A stretch of DNA of 6,736 nucleotides from an uncultured Ruminococcus sp. (GTDB lineage Bacteria > Bacillota > Clostridia > Oscillospirales > Ruminococcaceae): the NCBI GenBank assembly GCA_945835085.1, contig CAMAIG010000086.1, positions 1 through 6,736 on the forward strand, given 5' to 3'. This document shows, piece by piece, positions 1-5,898 of this stretch. The translations under genes and the position numbers were made by a program. Positions within the stretch are counted from its first letter, which is position 1, and each line of letters starts with the position of its first letter. The notes below the pieces were generated by a model. It was not told the DNA's origin and did no database searches. It saw nothing but the letters and a program-made list of their open reading frames with translations.

Positions 1-198
1 CTTATAGTATTCCTCCGGAGGATAAATGTTGGGATTATAATAAAAAACCGTTATTTTAAAATAACGGCTGAGATATTCAAGAACATAGCTTGAACAGGGC
101 GCACAACAGCTGTGAAGCAGCAGCGTGGGCGTTTTCCCGTGGGGAATAGCCTTGATGGTCCTTTCAAGCTCGGTCTGAAAATTTATTTTATTTGTCAT
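1..198 (-). CDS. queH: QueH-type epoxyqueuosine reductase, 5' part only (runs off the window)
   Basis: The first 66 codons are present. QueH (DUF208 family) carries out the last step of queuosine synthesis, reducing epoxyqueuosine to queuosine in the tRNA wobble position, and is the iron-sulfur alternative to QueG. The visible support is the N-terminal family signature LLLHSCCAPCSSYVLEYL at residues 26-43, with Cys31, Cys32 and Cys35 as likely metal ligands, followed by ITVFYYNPNIYPPEEY, which matches the conserved Y-NPNI-P--EY segment. The ATG at 196-198 is preceded by AGAGGA at a suitable distance. That site lies inside the upstream SGNH gene, and the two genes overlap by 11 bases in different frames, so they are probably translationally coupled and share a promoter. 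The remaining roughly two thirds of the protein, including later conserved cysteines, lies outside the window. Confidence 0.9.
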   Translation of the reverse strand, partial: MTNKINFQTELERTIKAIPHGKTPTLLLHSCCAPCSSYVLEYLSRYFKITVFYYNPNIYPPEEYYK

Positions 199-1426
199 TT
201 TTGTTCCTCTTATCGGTAGCAGAGGTTTCCTCTGTTTCCTTTTCGGTTTCCGATGTAACGTCGGTTTCCTCGGTCTGAGCAGTGGTTTCCTCGGTTTCTT
301 CCGCTTCGGTTTCGGCAGCTTCTTCTGCGGCTGCGCTCTCATAATCCATAACATCGGACTGGAGCTTGCTGAGGAGAGTTCTGTAAGCAGCGGGCTTGAA
401 ATGCATTCCGTCTGCTTCCGCAAAGGCATAGTCAAAATAGCCCGATTCGTTTTTCAGCACAGAAGCCGCATCACAAAAGAGCAAATCGTTATCCCTGCAG
501 AATTTATTAAGGCTTGCATTGTACCTGTTTATCTTATCGATAACCACCACATCTTCAACGGTGGAATCATATTCGGGAGTTACGGGAGGAACGCTGATAA
601 TAACTACCTCGGTATCGGGGCTGACGTCAGTTATGATATTCACGAGCTTTTCGGTGCATTCGATCATATTGTCGATAGAAAGCCACTGAATACCGTTTGA
701 GCCGAGCATGATGTATGCCCTTTTAGGTGTCGTATAGGAAACCATTCCGCCGACTCCGATATTTCCATAGCAGGTGGAAACGGTCTTTGTAAGGGCAGTG
801 GAGGGATTAAGTCCGACCTTTGCAAATACGTTCTTCTCGGAAAAGAAGCCGTAAAGGGAATAGCCTGTGGAGATAGAATCCCCTATGAACAGATCGTCCT
901 CAAAAAATGAAGCGTCATATTCCTGAGAAGCTGCAGGCTTTGCAGCGGTAACTGCCTCTGTCTGAGCCGTATCAGCCTTGGGTACCGAGCAGTCGGTGCA
1001 GAATTCGGTGGAGCTTGTCTGTGCAGCAGAGGTTTCCGATTCGGTCTGAATTAAAGTTGTGGCGGAAGTGGTCTGCGACGTAGTCTGAGATGTGGTCTGA
1101 GATGTTTCGGAAACAGTGCCTTCGGAGCTTGACGCCCTATCCCCGGAAATAGTCTGGGAATCGGAATTGAGAACGGATACGGTGGTTTCTTCCTCGGGAG
1201 CTTCCGAAACTGTGGTAACGGTCACATTCTCCTCCGAGCGAAGGGACTCTGCCTCGGAAAGATACAGAGAAATATCCGGAAGCTCCGTATCGGACATTTC
1301 GGCAGAAATATTTTCATAAGCGCAGCCTGCCGCCGTGAGAAGGAGGAGAACTGCCGCAGAGTATGCTGTTATCCTTGCGCCAATGCCTGTGCGGCGCTTT
1401 GCACCCTTGTTCGGTTTGCGGTTCAT
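188..1426 (-). CDS. Secreted SGNH/GDSL-type hydrolase, probable lipoprotein with long Ser/Thr/Glu-rich linker
   Basis: This 412-residue protein is probably anchored on the outside of the membrane. Residues 1-12 are basic, residues 19-34 are hydrophobic, and TAAGC places a candidate lipidated cysteine at Cys35; the box lacks the usual Leu at -3, so signal peptidase I cleavage is the alternative. Residues 40-170 form a low-complexity linker with TSQTTSQTTSQTTSATT. The catalytic domain spans about 173-362: block I is IGDSIS with Ser184 as nucleophile, a Gly-rich turn is at 225-228, block III is LGSNGI with Asn244, and block V is DGMH with Asp339 and His342. Residues 364-412 are an acidic Glu/Thr tail. 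SGNH enzymes are mainly esterases; the substrate cannot be told from sequence, though deacetylation of cell-wall or plant polysaccharide is plausible. The ATG has AAAGGA ten bases upstream and its own promoter. It is first in a unit with queH, a pairing with no obvious functional reason. Confidence 0.85.
   Translation of the reverse strand: MNRKPNKGAKRRTGIGARITAYSAAVLLLLTAAGCAYENISAEMSDTELPDISLYLSEAESLRSEENVTVTTVSEAPEEETTVSVLNSDSQTISGDRASSSEGTVSETSQTTSQTTSQTTSATTLIQTESETSAAQTSSTEFCTDCSVPKADTAQTEAVTAAKPAASQEYDASFFEDDLFIGDSISTGYSLYGFFSEKNVFAKVGLNPSTALTKTVSTCYGNIGVGGMVSYTTPKRAYIMLGSNGIQWLSIDNMIECTEKLVNIITDVSPDTEVVIISVPPVTPEYDSTVEDVVVIDKINRYNASLNKFCRDNDLLFCDAASVLKNESGYFDYAFAEADGMHFKPAAYRTLLSKLQSDVMDYESAAAEEAAETEAEETEETTAQTEETDVTSETEKETEETSATDKRNKNDK
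1071..1106. repeat. Three 12-base tandem repeats inside the SGNH linker
   Basis: Units begin at 1071, 1083 and 1095 with the pattern GTCTGnGAnGTn. They encode the TTSQ-like repeats of the linker on the minus strand. The second and third units differ only at their last base; the first is more diverged. Such in-frame repeats can change linker length by slippage without breaking the frame. Confidence 0.75.
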
Positions 1427-1489
1427 TTCGGGTACGTCCTTTCGGTTATCCTTATATATTAAAAACCATATAAACTTCTTACGGGGATA

Positions 1490-1517
1490 ATTATAGCATA
1501 CTTTTCCAAAAAGTAAA
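1490..1517 (-). promoter_or_regulatory. Sigma-70-type promoter for the SGNH-queH unit
   Basis: Read on the minus strand, a perfect -10 TATAAT (1495-1490) is preceded by TGC, giving an extended -10. A -35-like TTTACT (1517-1512) matches 4 of 6 consensus bases with a 16-base spacer. The start of transcription would leave a leader of roughly 55-60 bases before the ATG at 1426, with the ribosome site AAAGGA near its end. No operator is obvious. Confidence 0.7.
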
Positions 1518-1521
1518 AGGG

Positions 1522-1556
1522 GTAAGGATATAGAAAATTCTACACATTTTCCTTAC
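1522..1556 (-). terminator. Imperfect hairpin, possible terminator downstream of the hydrogenase
   Basis: The outer arms GTAAGGA (1522-1528) and TCCTTAC (1550-1556) pair over 7 bases, and an inner TAGAA/TTCTA pair adds 5. On the minus strand the hairpin is followed by CCCC and then TTTTACTTTTT. It lies about 75 bases after the hydrogenase stop and directly before the SGNH promoter, a sensible place to stop read-through. The stem is AT-rich and interrupted, so efficiency is uncertain. Confidence 0.4.
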
Positions 1557-1629
1557 ATTTTCTGTCATTTTCCCGAAAACGTTTTTGGCATATCCCGCAA
1601 ACCGCTGTACTGCGTGATTTTTCGCTGCT

Positions 1630-3156
1630 TTAAAGCAGATCGTCCTTTTCAAGCAGCTCCAGATCGGCAACATACTCCGTGTCGGAAGCAAGCTGCTTAT
1701 CTGCCTGTTTTTTGTATTTTTCTATTCCCGCCGCAGCCTTGTTCACAGCACACAAGGTTCCCGCTCCCGCAATACAACCTCCGGGGCAGCCCATGCCTTC
1801 CAGAAGATACCCGTCATATTTTCCTGCACGGGCAAGGGTAAGGAGCTTTTTGCATTCATGAAGTCCCTGTGCCGAGGCGATCTTGACCTCACGCTCGGGA
1901 GCAATACGCTTTATCTCGTCGGCAACTGCGCTTGCAACGCCGCCGCTTACGGCAAATCCTCGTCCCGCACCTGTGCCCTCGTTGAGAGGAACATTCTCGC
2001 TGTCGGGGATATTTTCAAGATCAACGTCCTTTGCGGCAAACATACCCATAAGCTCCTCAAAGGTGAGAACGAAATCCACATGGCTTCGGATAGTTCTTCG
2101 GCTTGCCTCCAGCTTCTTTGCGGAGCATGGACCGATAAAGGCGATAAGGCAGTCGGGATCCTTTTTCTTTTCAAGCCTTGCGGTGAGGACCATGGGAGTA
2201 AGCGCCATGGAAATATTCTTTGCAAGCTCGGGGAAAAGCTTCTTTGCCATCACCGACCATGCGGGGCAGCATGATGTGGCAAGGAAATTAAGCTTGTCGG
2301 GAACATTTTCCACAAAATCCTTTGCTTCCTCCACCGTGCAAAGATCTGCTCCCACAGCTACCTCCACCACACTGTCAAAGCCAAGGCATTTCATGGCATA
2401 GGTAAGCTTTTCGGGGGTCACTCTCTGACCGAACTGTCCGTAGAATGCGGGAGCAACGATGGCAACGACCTTTTTGCCCGTCTTTATTGCATGGATAAGC
2501 TGGAAGATCTGCCCCTTATCGGCAATAGCGCCGAAGGGGCAGTTTACAAGGCACATTCCGCAGGATACGCATTTATCATAGTCAATCTTTGCCCTGCCGT
2601 GCTCATCGCTGCCAATGGCGTCCATTCCGCAGGCTCTTGCACAGGGGCGTTCCACCTTCAGAATGGCATGGTATGGGCAAACGTCCTTGCAGCGTCCGCA
2701 TTTTATGCATTTATCCATGTCAATGACGGATTTTCCGTGGCGAATGGAGATAGCGTCCTTGGGGCAAACCTCCTTGCAGGGATTTTCAAAGCAGCCCTGG
2801 CAAATTTCCGTTACATGATAATGCATGGTCGGGCAGGCATTGCAGGCAAAGCTGATAATATTAATAAGCGGAGGGTCATAGTATTTCTCCGCAATGGCGC
2901 TTTCGTTAACTCCCTTTGAAACGGGGGCGTGCTCGCTGACGCTTCTGAGAGGAAGTCCCATTGCAAGACGAAGTCTTTCCTCCACGATAGCACGTTCAAG
3001 AAATATGGATTCCCTGTGTATCGCCACATCTCCCGGAACTATTTTATAAGGCAGGTCCTCCATACGGGAGTAGTCCCCGCCCTCATATGCAAGCCTTGCA
3101 ACCTCTGTGAACACCTTTCGGCGCATATCGGTCACAGACGAATATATCCCTCTCAT
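1630..3156 (-). CDS. Monomeric [FeFe] hydrogenase, group B-like (FeFe_hydrog_B1 type)
   Basis: This is a cytoplasmic enzyme of 508 residues that interconverts protons and H2 with a ferredoxin-type partner. The N-terminal half carries iron-sulfur sites: Cys105/108, then Cys119/122/127/131, a ferredoxin repeat CIKCGRCKDVCP (Cys150/153/156/160), Cys172/176, and CVSCGMCLVNCP (Cys196/199/202/206). The H-cluster motifs are complete: L1 TSCCPAW (Cys296 for proton transfer, Cys297 as ligand), L2 GPCSAKK (Cys344) and L3 EGMGCPGGC (Cys457, Cys461). There is no PAS domain, which argues against the sensory group C form, and no N-terminal NADH-linked domain, so it is not the bifurcating type. The frame is open to a TTG at 3177, but the ATG at 3154-3156 has AAAGGAAG six bases upstream, overlapping those TTG-side codons, so I use the ATG. 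Maturation genes hydEFG are not in the window. It is divergent from the MerR gene. Its upstream region carries a small mobile element. Confidence 0.93.
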   Translation of the reverse strand: MRGIYSSVTDMRRKVFTEVARLAYEGGDYSRMEDLPYKIVPGDVAIHRESIFLERAIVEERLRLAMGLPLRSVSEHAPVSKGVNESAIAEKYYDPPLINIISFACNACPTMHYHVTEICQGCFENPCKEVCPKDAISIRHGKSVIDMDKCIKCGRCKDVCPYHAILKVERPCARACGMDAIGSDEHGRAKIDYDKCVSCGMCLVNCPFGAIADKGQIFQLIHAIKTGKKVVAIVAPAFYGQFGQRVTPEKLTYAMKCLGFDSVVEVAVGADLCTVEEAKDFVENVPDKLNFLATSCCPAWSVMAKKLFPELAKNISMALTPMVLTARLEKKKDPDCLIAFIGPCSAKKLEASRRTIRSHVDFVLTFEELMGMFAAKDVDLENIPDSENVPLNEGTGAGRGFAVSGGVASAVADEIKRIAPEREVKIASAQGLHECKKLLTLARAGKYDGYLLEGMGCPGGCIAGAGTLCAVNKAAAGIEKYKKQADKQLASDTEYVADLELLEKDDLL

Positions 3157-3179
3157 TTTTATCTTCCTTTCGGACAAAA

Positions 3180-3185
3180 ATTATA
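3180..3185 (-). promoter_or_regulatory. -10 box of the hydrogenase promoter, apparently cut off from its -35 by an insertion
   Basis: On the minus strand TATAAT (3185-3180) lies 24 bases before the ATG. At the normal distance upstream there is now only TTTCTG (3208-3203), a poor -35 lying inside the mobile element. A better TTGACT (3214-3209) is 23 bases away, too far. If the 139-base element and one direct repeat are removed, TTGTAA (3358-3353) falls exactly 17 bases upstream of the TATAAT. The -10 call is direct; the promoter history is inference. Confidence 0.5.
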
Positions 3186-3195
3186 TTATTGCTTT
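3185..3195. repeat. Left 11-base direct repeat (target-site duplication) of mobile element copy A
   Basis: ATTATTGCTTT is identical to 3335-3345. The next bases outward and inward differ between the two, so the repeat is exactly 11 bases and abuts the CAG end of the element with no gap. Confidence 0.8.
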
Positions 3196-3334
3196 CAGTC
3201 TGCAGAAAAAGTCAAAACGTTGAGCCAAACAGAAAATTCATTTGCAAAATATGGCTTCAATACTTACGTTACCGAGCCACATAACAGAGAATTTCTCGCT
3301 ATATCCCCAACGAGATGGCTTCAGCGACACGCTG
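3196..3334 (+). mobile_element. MITE-like non-autonomous element, copy A (139 bases)
   Basis: This copy runs from CAGTCTGCAG to CGACACGCTG. Its two ends form imperfect inverted repeats (10 of the outer 18 positions match, starting CAG in both directions), and it sits exactly between two copies of ATTATTGCTTT. It has no open frame of its own that looks real, so it would need a transposase from elsewhere. The inner 3241-3336 region aligns without gaps to the second copy at 5327-5422, with 14 differences in 96 bases by hand count. Two conserved blocks stand out: CTTACGTTACCGAGCCACA and TGGCTTCAGCGACACGCTG. The right end can fold as TCAGCG-ACA-CGCTGA, and AGCCA can pair with the later TGGCT in both copies. 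The transposase family is unknown; duplications of 9-13 bases are known in the IS4 family among others. Confidence 0.75.
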
Positions 3335-3345
3335 ATTATTGCTTT
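3335..3345. repeat. Right 11-base direct repeat (target-site duplication) of mobile element copy A
   Basis: ATTATTGCTTT, identical to 3185-3195, follows the terminal CTG of the element directly. The pair is what a staggered cut during transposition leaves behind. Confidence 0.8.
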
Positions 3346-3459
3346 TTCAATTTTACAATAAAACTGCTGCAGTTGTCAAGTGAACATGCAACAAAACAGC
3401 GCAATTTCCATGATTTTGGCAAGAAGCAACATTCTTTTCAGAAAATTTCAAAAAAACTA

Positions 3460-3490
3460 TTGACACTGACGTTACGTCATAGTATATAAT
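3460..3490 (+). promoter_or_regulatory. MerR-type promoter with 19-base spacer and palindromic operator
   Basis: A perfect -35 TTGACA (3460-3465) and a perfect -10 TATAAT (3485-3490) are separated by 19 bases instead of 17, the hallmark of promoters activated by MerR proteins that twist the DNA. In the spacer lies the perfect palindrome TGACGT-T-ACGTCA (3467-3479). Position and form fit an operator for the regulator encoded just downstream, giving autoregulation as known for TipA and Mta. The ribosome site GGGAGG (3499-3504) follows, seven bases before the ATG. Confidence 0.88.
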
Positions 3491-3511
3491 GTATTTCAGG
3501 GAGGCGATAGA

Positions 3512-4258
3512 ATGAAAATGCATATAAAGGAATTTGCAAAGCTCACAGGTGTAAGCGTGCGCACGCTGCATTATTATGACGAGATCGGACTGCTTGAACC
3601 GTCCTTTGTTGACGAACAGAACGGTTACCGCTTTTATGATGAGCGCTGTCTTGAGCGGATGCAGGAGATACTTTTTTATCGTGAGCTTGACTTTCCTCTG
3701 AAGGATATCGGAATGATACTGTCCTCTCCCGATTATGACAAGCATTCGGCACTGAAAGAGCAGCGGCATCTGCTTATGCTGAAAAAGGAACGTATCGAGC
3801 GTCTGATAAATGCTCTTGACGGTGCAGTGAAAGGAGAAAAAATATCTATGAACACATTTGATAACAGTGAATACGAAAGCAAGCGTGATGAATACGCAAG
3901 GGAAGCAAAGGAAAAATGGGGCGGCACCTCCGCATACAAGGAAAGTATCCAAAAAACCGAAGGCTATACAAAGGAAAAATGGAATGAAGTAAATCGGGGC
4001 ATGGACAGCTTAATGGAAGAATATGCCCAATGCATGAAGAACGGTGCTTCTCCCGACAGCAGCGAAGCAAAAGCTCTTGTTAAAAGGTGGCAGGACTATA
4101 TCACCGAGAATTTTTATACCTGCACCAATGAGATACTTAGGGGACTTGGTGAAATGTACGTTGCCGATGAACGCTTCAAGGAGAACATCGACAGGCACGG
4201 CGAGGGTACAGCACAGTTTATGTGCGAGTCAATAAGCTGTTATTGCTCCACAAATTGA
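3512..4258 (+). CDS. MerR-family transcriptional regulator with TipAS antibiotic-recognition domain
   Basis: This 248-residue protein is close in length and layout to TipAL. Residues 3-72 are the MerR winged helix-turn-helix: KEFAKLTGVSVRTLHYYDEIGLL, then the wing NGYRFYDE. Residues about 75-107 are charged and helical, forming the dimerising coiled coil. Residues about 118-246 are the TipAS ligand pocket, recognisable by ALVKRWQDYITENFYTCTNEI, the GEMYVADERFKENID segment and a C-terminal FMCESISCYC. TipAS proteins bind thiopeptides and other bulky antibiotics and switch on their own promoter and often an efflux gene. Cys174, 204, 238, 243 and 245 are present; whether one matches the thiopeptide-reactive cysteine of TipAL needs an alignment. 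No intact transporter is adjacent, only an ABC-exporter remnant 1.2 kb away. The promoter supports self-activation, and a strong terminator right after the gene suggests a single-gene transcript. Confidence 0.92.
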   Translation: MKMHIKEFAKLTGVSVRTLHYYDEIGLLEPSFVDEQNGYRFYDERCLERMQEILFYRELDFPLKDIGMILSSPDYDKHSALKEQRHLLMLKKERIERLINALDGAVKGEKISMNTFDNSEYESKRDEYAREAKEKWGGTSAYKESIQKTEGYTKEKWNEVNRGMDSLMEEYAQCMKNGASPDSSEAKALVKRWQDYITENFYTCTNEILRGLGEMYVADERFKENIDRHGEGTAQFMCESISCYCSTN

Positions 4259-4295
4259 ATGATGAACAATCATCAAATAAACGATTAAAACGCCG

Positions 4296-4328
4296 GCGGG
4301 GCTGACATTGATAGGTTGTCAGCCCCGC
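4296..4328. terminator. Strong hairpin, shared terminator between convergent genes
   Basis: A perfect 12-base stem GCGGGGCTGACA (4296-4307) and TGTCAGCCCCGC (4317-4328) surrounds a 9-base loop. On the plus strand it is followed by TGTTTATTG, on the minus strand by CGGCG and then TTTTAATCG. It lies 37 bases after the MerR stop and 36 bases beyond the lipid kinase stop, so it can serve both. The T tracts are modest on each side. Confidence 0.85.
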
Positions 4329-4364
4329 TGTTTATTGTGCCCTGAAGCCAAATTCTGCATATTT

Positions 4365-5288
4365 TCAGTTGATAATTTTAAGTTTTCCCGGCAGACATTC
4401 ATATTCTATCCTTGAATACTGACCGAGATATTCTCCGTCGGCATGAAGTATCATAGGCTTTGAGGTTTCGATAACAGCACGGTCAGCGGGATATATGTCA
4501 AAGCCCCTGAGCCGCTTCTGCTTTGCCATGACAAGGAAGGGAAGGCATAAAAACGTTCTCCACTTAGGTATTCCTGCGGCATCGGAAAATGTGAGCATTC
4601 CGTCATCGGGAAGGGCGTCGGGAGCCATGGGCACTCCGCCGCCCTCTGCTCTCAGATTCATTCCGACGAAATATATCACATCATTTATTGTTCTTTTCTC
4701 TTTCCCGAAATCTGCGGTAATGTCGGCAGTTTCCATGGAAAACAGAGTGTATACGGTCATGAGCAGGTAGCTGAGCCTTCCGAGATGAAGCATATTCATG
4801 AGCTTTTTTATCCTTGACTCCGAAACCTTTTTGCAGACTATGGCGTCCATTCCCACTCCCGAGCTTATCCCGAAAAGCCTGGAGCAGTTTTCAAAGGACA
4901 CCTTCCCCAGGTCTATCCGCCGTATTTTATCGGATAAATGGTTGTCGATGATCCTGTCCACAAGCTCATTAACATCGGTGCCGAGCTTCAGTCCTCCCGC
5001 AAAATCATTTCCCGAGCCTGCGGGGATAATTCCCAGCCGCACCTTTTCAAAATCCGAAATGCCGTTTAGCACCTCATTAACAGTACCATCTCCGCCGATG
5101 ACGATGATCGTTATCTTATAGTCAGGGAGCCTGCTGAGCTTTGCTGCGATATGGGCAGCGTGACCCTTGCGGTTTGTCCGATAGAGCTTATATTCCGCAC
5201 CTCTTTCCGAAAGGCGGGCTGTCACCTTTTTCAGCACATTCAGGCATTTTCCGTTTGCAGAGGTGTTATTTACAATAAAGTAAAGCAT
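4365..5288 (-). CDS. Diacylglycerol/lipid kinase family protein (DagK/YegS/BmrU type)
   Basis: This is a cytoplasmic or membrane-peripheral ATP-dependent lipid kinase of 307 residues, the usual family size. The start MLYFIVNNTSANGK is the family's first strand. The nucleotide loop GGDGTVNEVLNGI is at 65-77 and GIIPAGSGNDFA at 86-97, both hallmarks of the DAGK catalytic domain. The C-terminal lobe shows GGGVPMAPDALPDDGML at 216-232 and HADGE at 282-286. In Gram-positive bacteria such enzymes recycle diacylglycerol released by lipoteichoic acid synthesis, but the family also includes kinases for other lipids, so the substrate is open. An in-frame ATG 18 bases upstream (5306) is possible, but the ATG at 5286-5288 has GGGG eight bases before it and fits homologues better. 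The gene is convergent with the MerR regulator. I find no clear promoter in the 40 bases before the mobile element copy B. Confidence 0.9.
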   Translation of the reverse strand: MLYFIVNNTSANGKCLNVLKKVTARLSERGAEYKLYRTNRKGHAAHIAAKLSRLPDYKITIIVIGGDGTVNEVLNGISDFEKVRLGIIPAGSGNDFAGGLKLGTDVNELVDRIIDNHLSDKIRRIDLGKVSFENCSRLFGISSGVGMDAIVCKKVSESRIKKLMNMLHLGRLSYLLMTVYTLFSMETADITADFGKEKRTINDVIYFVGMNLRAEGGGVPMAPDALPDDGMLTFSDAAGIPKWRTFLCLPFLVMAKQKRLRGFDIYPADRAVIETSKPMILHADGEYLGQYSRIEYECLPGKLKIIN

Positions 5289-5328
5289 ATCTTTTTCCCC
5301 GTTCATCTTATTTTCCGAATGTCACCAT

Positions 5329-5473
5329 CAGCGTGTCGCTGAAGCCAACTCGTTGGTGCGATAGCAATAAAAACTTTGTTTTGTGGCTCGGTAACGTAAG
5401 GATTGAAACTAAATTTTGCAAAGGTATTTTTTTCTCAGCACATTATTATGATTATGACTTTTTCGACAGTCTG
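5329..5473 (-). mobile_element. MITE-like non-autonomous element, copy B (145 bases, inverted relative to copy A)
   Basis: Read on the minus strand it starts CAGACTGTCGAAAAAGTC and ends CTTCAGCGACACGCTG. Its ends match as inverted repeats better than those of copy A (12 of 18 positions, including CAG--TGTCG). It shares the 96-base core with copy A and the outer GAAAAAGTC motif; the stretch between (5423-5455) has diverged or was replaced and is six bases longer. No clean target-site duplication remains: the flanks share only CACC near each edge. This suggests an older insertion or later rearrangement. It lies between the lipid kinase start and the ABC-exporter remnant, with no coding signal inside. 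Confidence 0.7.
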
Positions 5474-5490
5474 CACCGGCATTTATCGGC

Positions 5491-5766
5491 TTATGCTTTC
5501 ATTATATAAAGGTCAACACAGTATTTCTCCGCCTGTACCTTACACATTTCTGCATATCTTCCACCCTTTACAATAAGCTGGGAATGTGTGCCGCTTTCGG
5601 CAATGGTGCCGTGGTCAAGCAGAACTATCCTGTCGGCGTCCTTTGTTGTGGAAAGACGGTGGGAAATGAGGATAACTGCCTGATTTTCCGAGTTTTCCGG
5701 CATACTTTTGTTAAGGCGGTATTCTGCAATAGGGTCAAGTGCCGACGGTTTATCATTCTTTTTCAT
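5491..5766 (-). pseudogene. ABC-exporter ATPase remnant, last ~75 residues fused to a short N-terminus
   Basis: The 91-residue frame reads MKKNDKP and then goes directly into SALDPIAEYRLNKSM, the D-loop region of an ABC-exporter nucleotide-binding domain. The H-loop AVILISHRLSTTKDADRIVLLDHGTIAESGTH and the usual C-terminal helices GGRYAEMCKVQAEKY follow. Walker A, the Q-loop, the LSGGQ signature, Walker B and the whole membrane domain are missing, so it cannot hydrolyse ATP. The junction DKP-SALDP resembles LDEPTSALDP with a deletion, and the reading frame is kept. One explanation is a single large in-frame deletion from the first codons of an exporter gene to its D-loop. It still has a good promoter upstream but no clear ribosome site. 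It may be translated as a useless peptide or not at all. Confidence 0.8.
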
Positions 5767-5815
5767 TTTGTACTCATTTCTGTATTTCAGCTTGTTAATT
5801 TTATCCAATATAATG

Positions 5816-5844
5816 AGTATATCAGCAATGCAATTGATAGTCAA
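5816..5844 (-). promoter_or_regulatory. Sigma-70-type promoter upstream of the ABC remnant
   Basis: On the minus strand TTGACT (5844-5839) and TATACT (5821-5816) are separated by exactly 17 bases, with 5 of 6 consensus matches in each box. Transcription would start near 5809 and reach the ATG at 5766 after a leader of about 40 bases. It is probably the original promoter of the exporter gene before its deletion. Confidence 0.7.
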
Positions 5845-5898
5845 GCATTTGATGAATAAAACTGCCGTTATACGAAAATACCCATACTAAAAAACAAA

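Larger units (their letters stand above)
3157..3511. other. 355-base divergent intergenic region between the hydrogenase and the MerR gene
   Basis: From left to right it contains the hydrogenase ribosome site (3163-3170), its -10 box (3180-3185), a small mobile element with its flanking direct repeats (3185-3345), an AT-rich stretch of about 110 bases (3346-3459) in which I see nothing apart from an old -35-like box at 3353-3358, and then the MerR promoter, operator and ribosome site (3460-3506). Open frames crossing the region show no start signals or family resemblance. Confidence 0.8.

Noticed and set aside
1625..1638. Perfect palindrome CTGCTTTAAAGCAG over the hydrogenase stop codon
   Set aside because: It is a short self-complementary sequence with no loop and no T tract after it on the minus strand, so it is unlikely to be a terminator; operator function has no support.
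1858..2919. Several long open frames on the plus strand across the hydrogenase gene
   Set aside because: They are antisense to a gene with complete cysteine motifs, have no ribosome sites and resemble no protein family.
3157..3177. TTG start of the hydrogenase, adding seven residues
   Set aside because: The extra codons overlap the ribosome site AAAGGAAG that serves the ATG at 3154-3156; the ATG start fits better.
3196..5473. Composite transposon carrying the MerR and lipid kinase genes
   Set aside because: Only copy A has a target-site duplication, at its own ends, and no shared duplication flanks the whole unit, so each copy more likely inserted alone.
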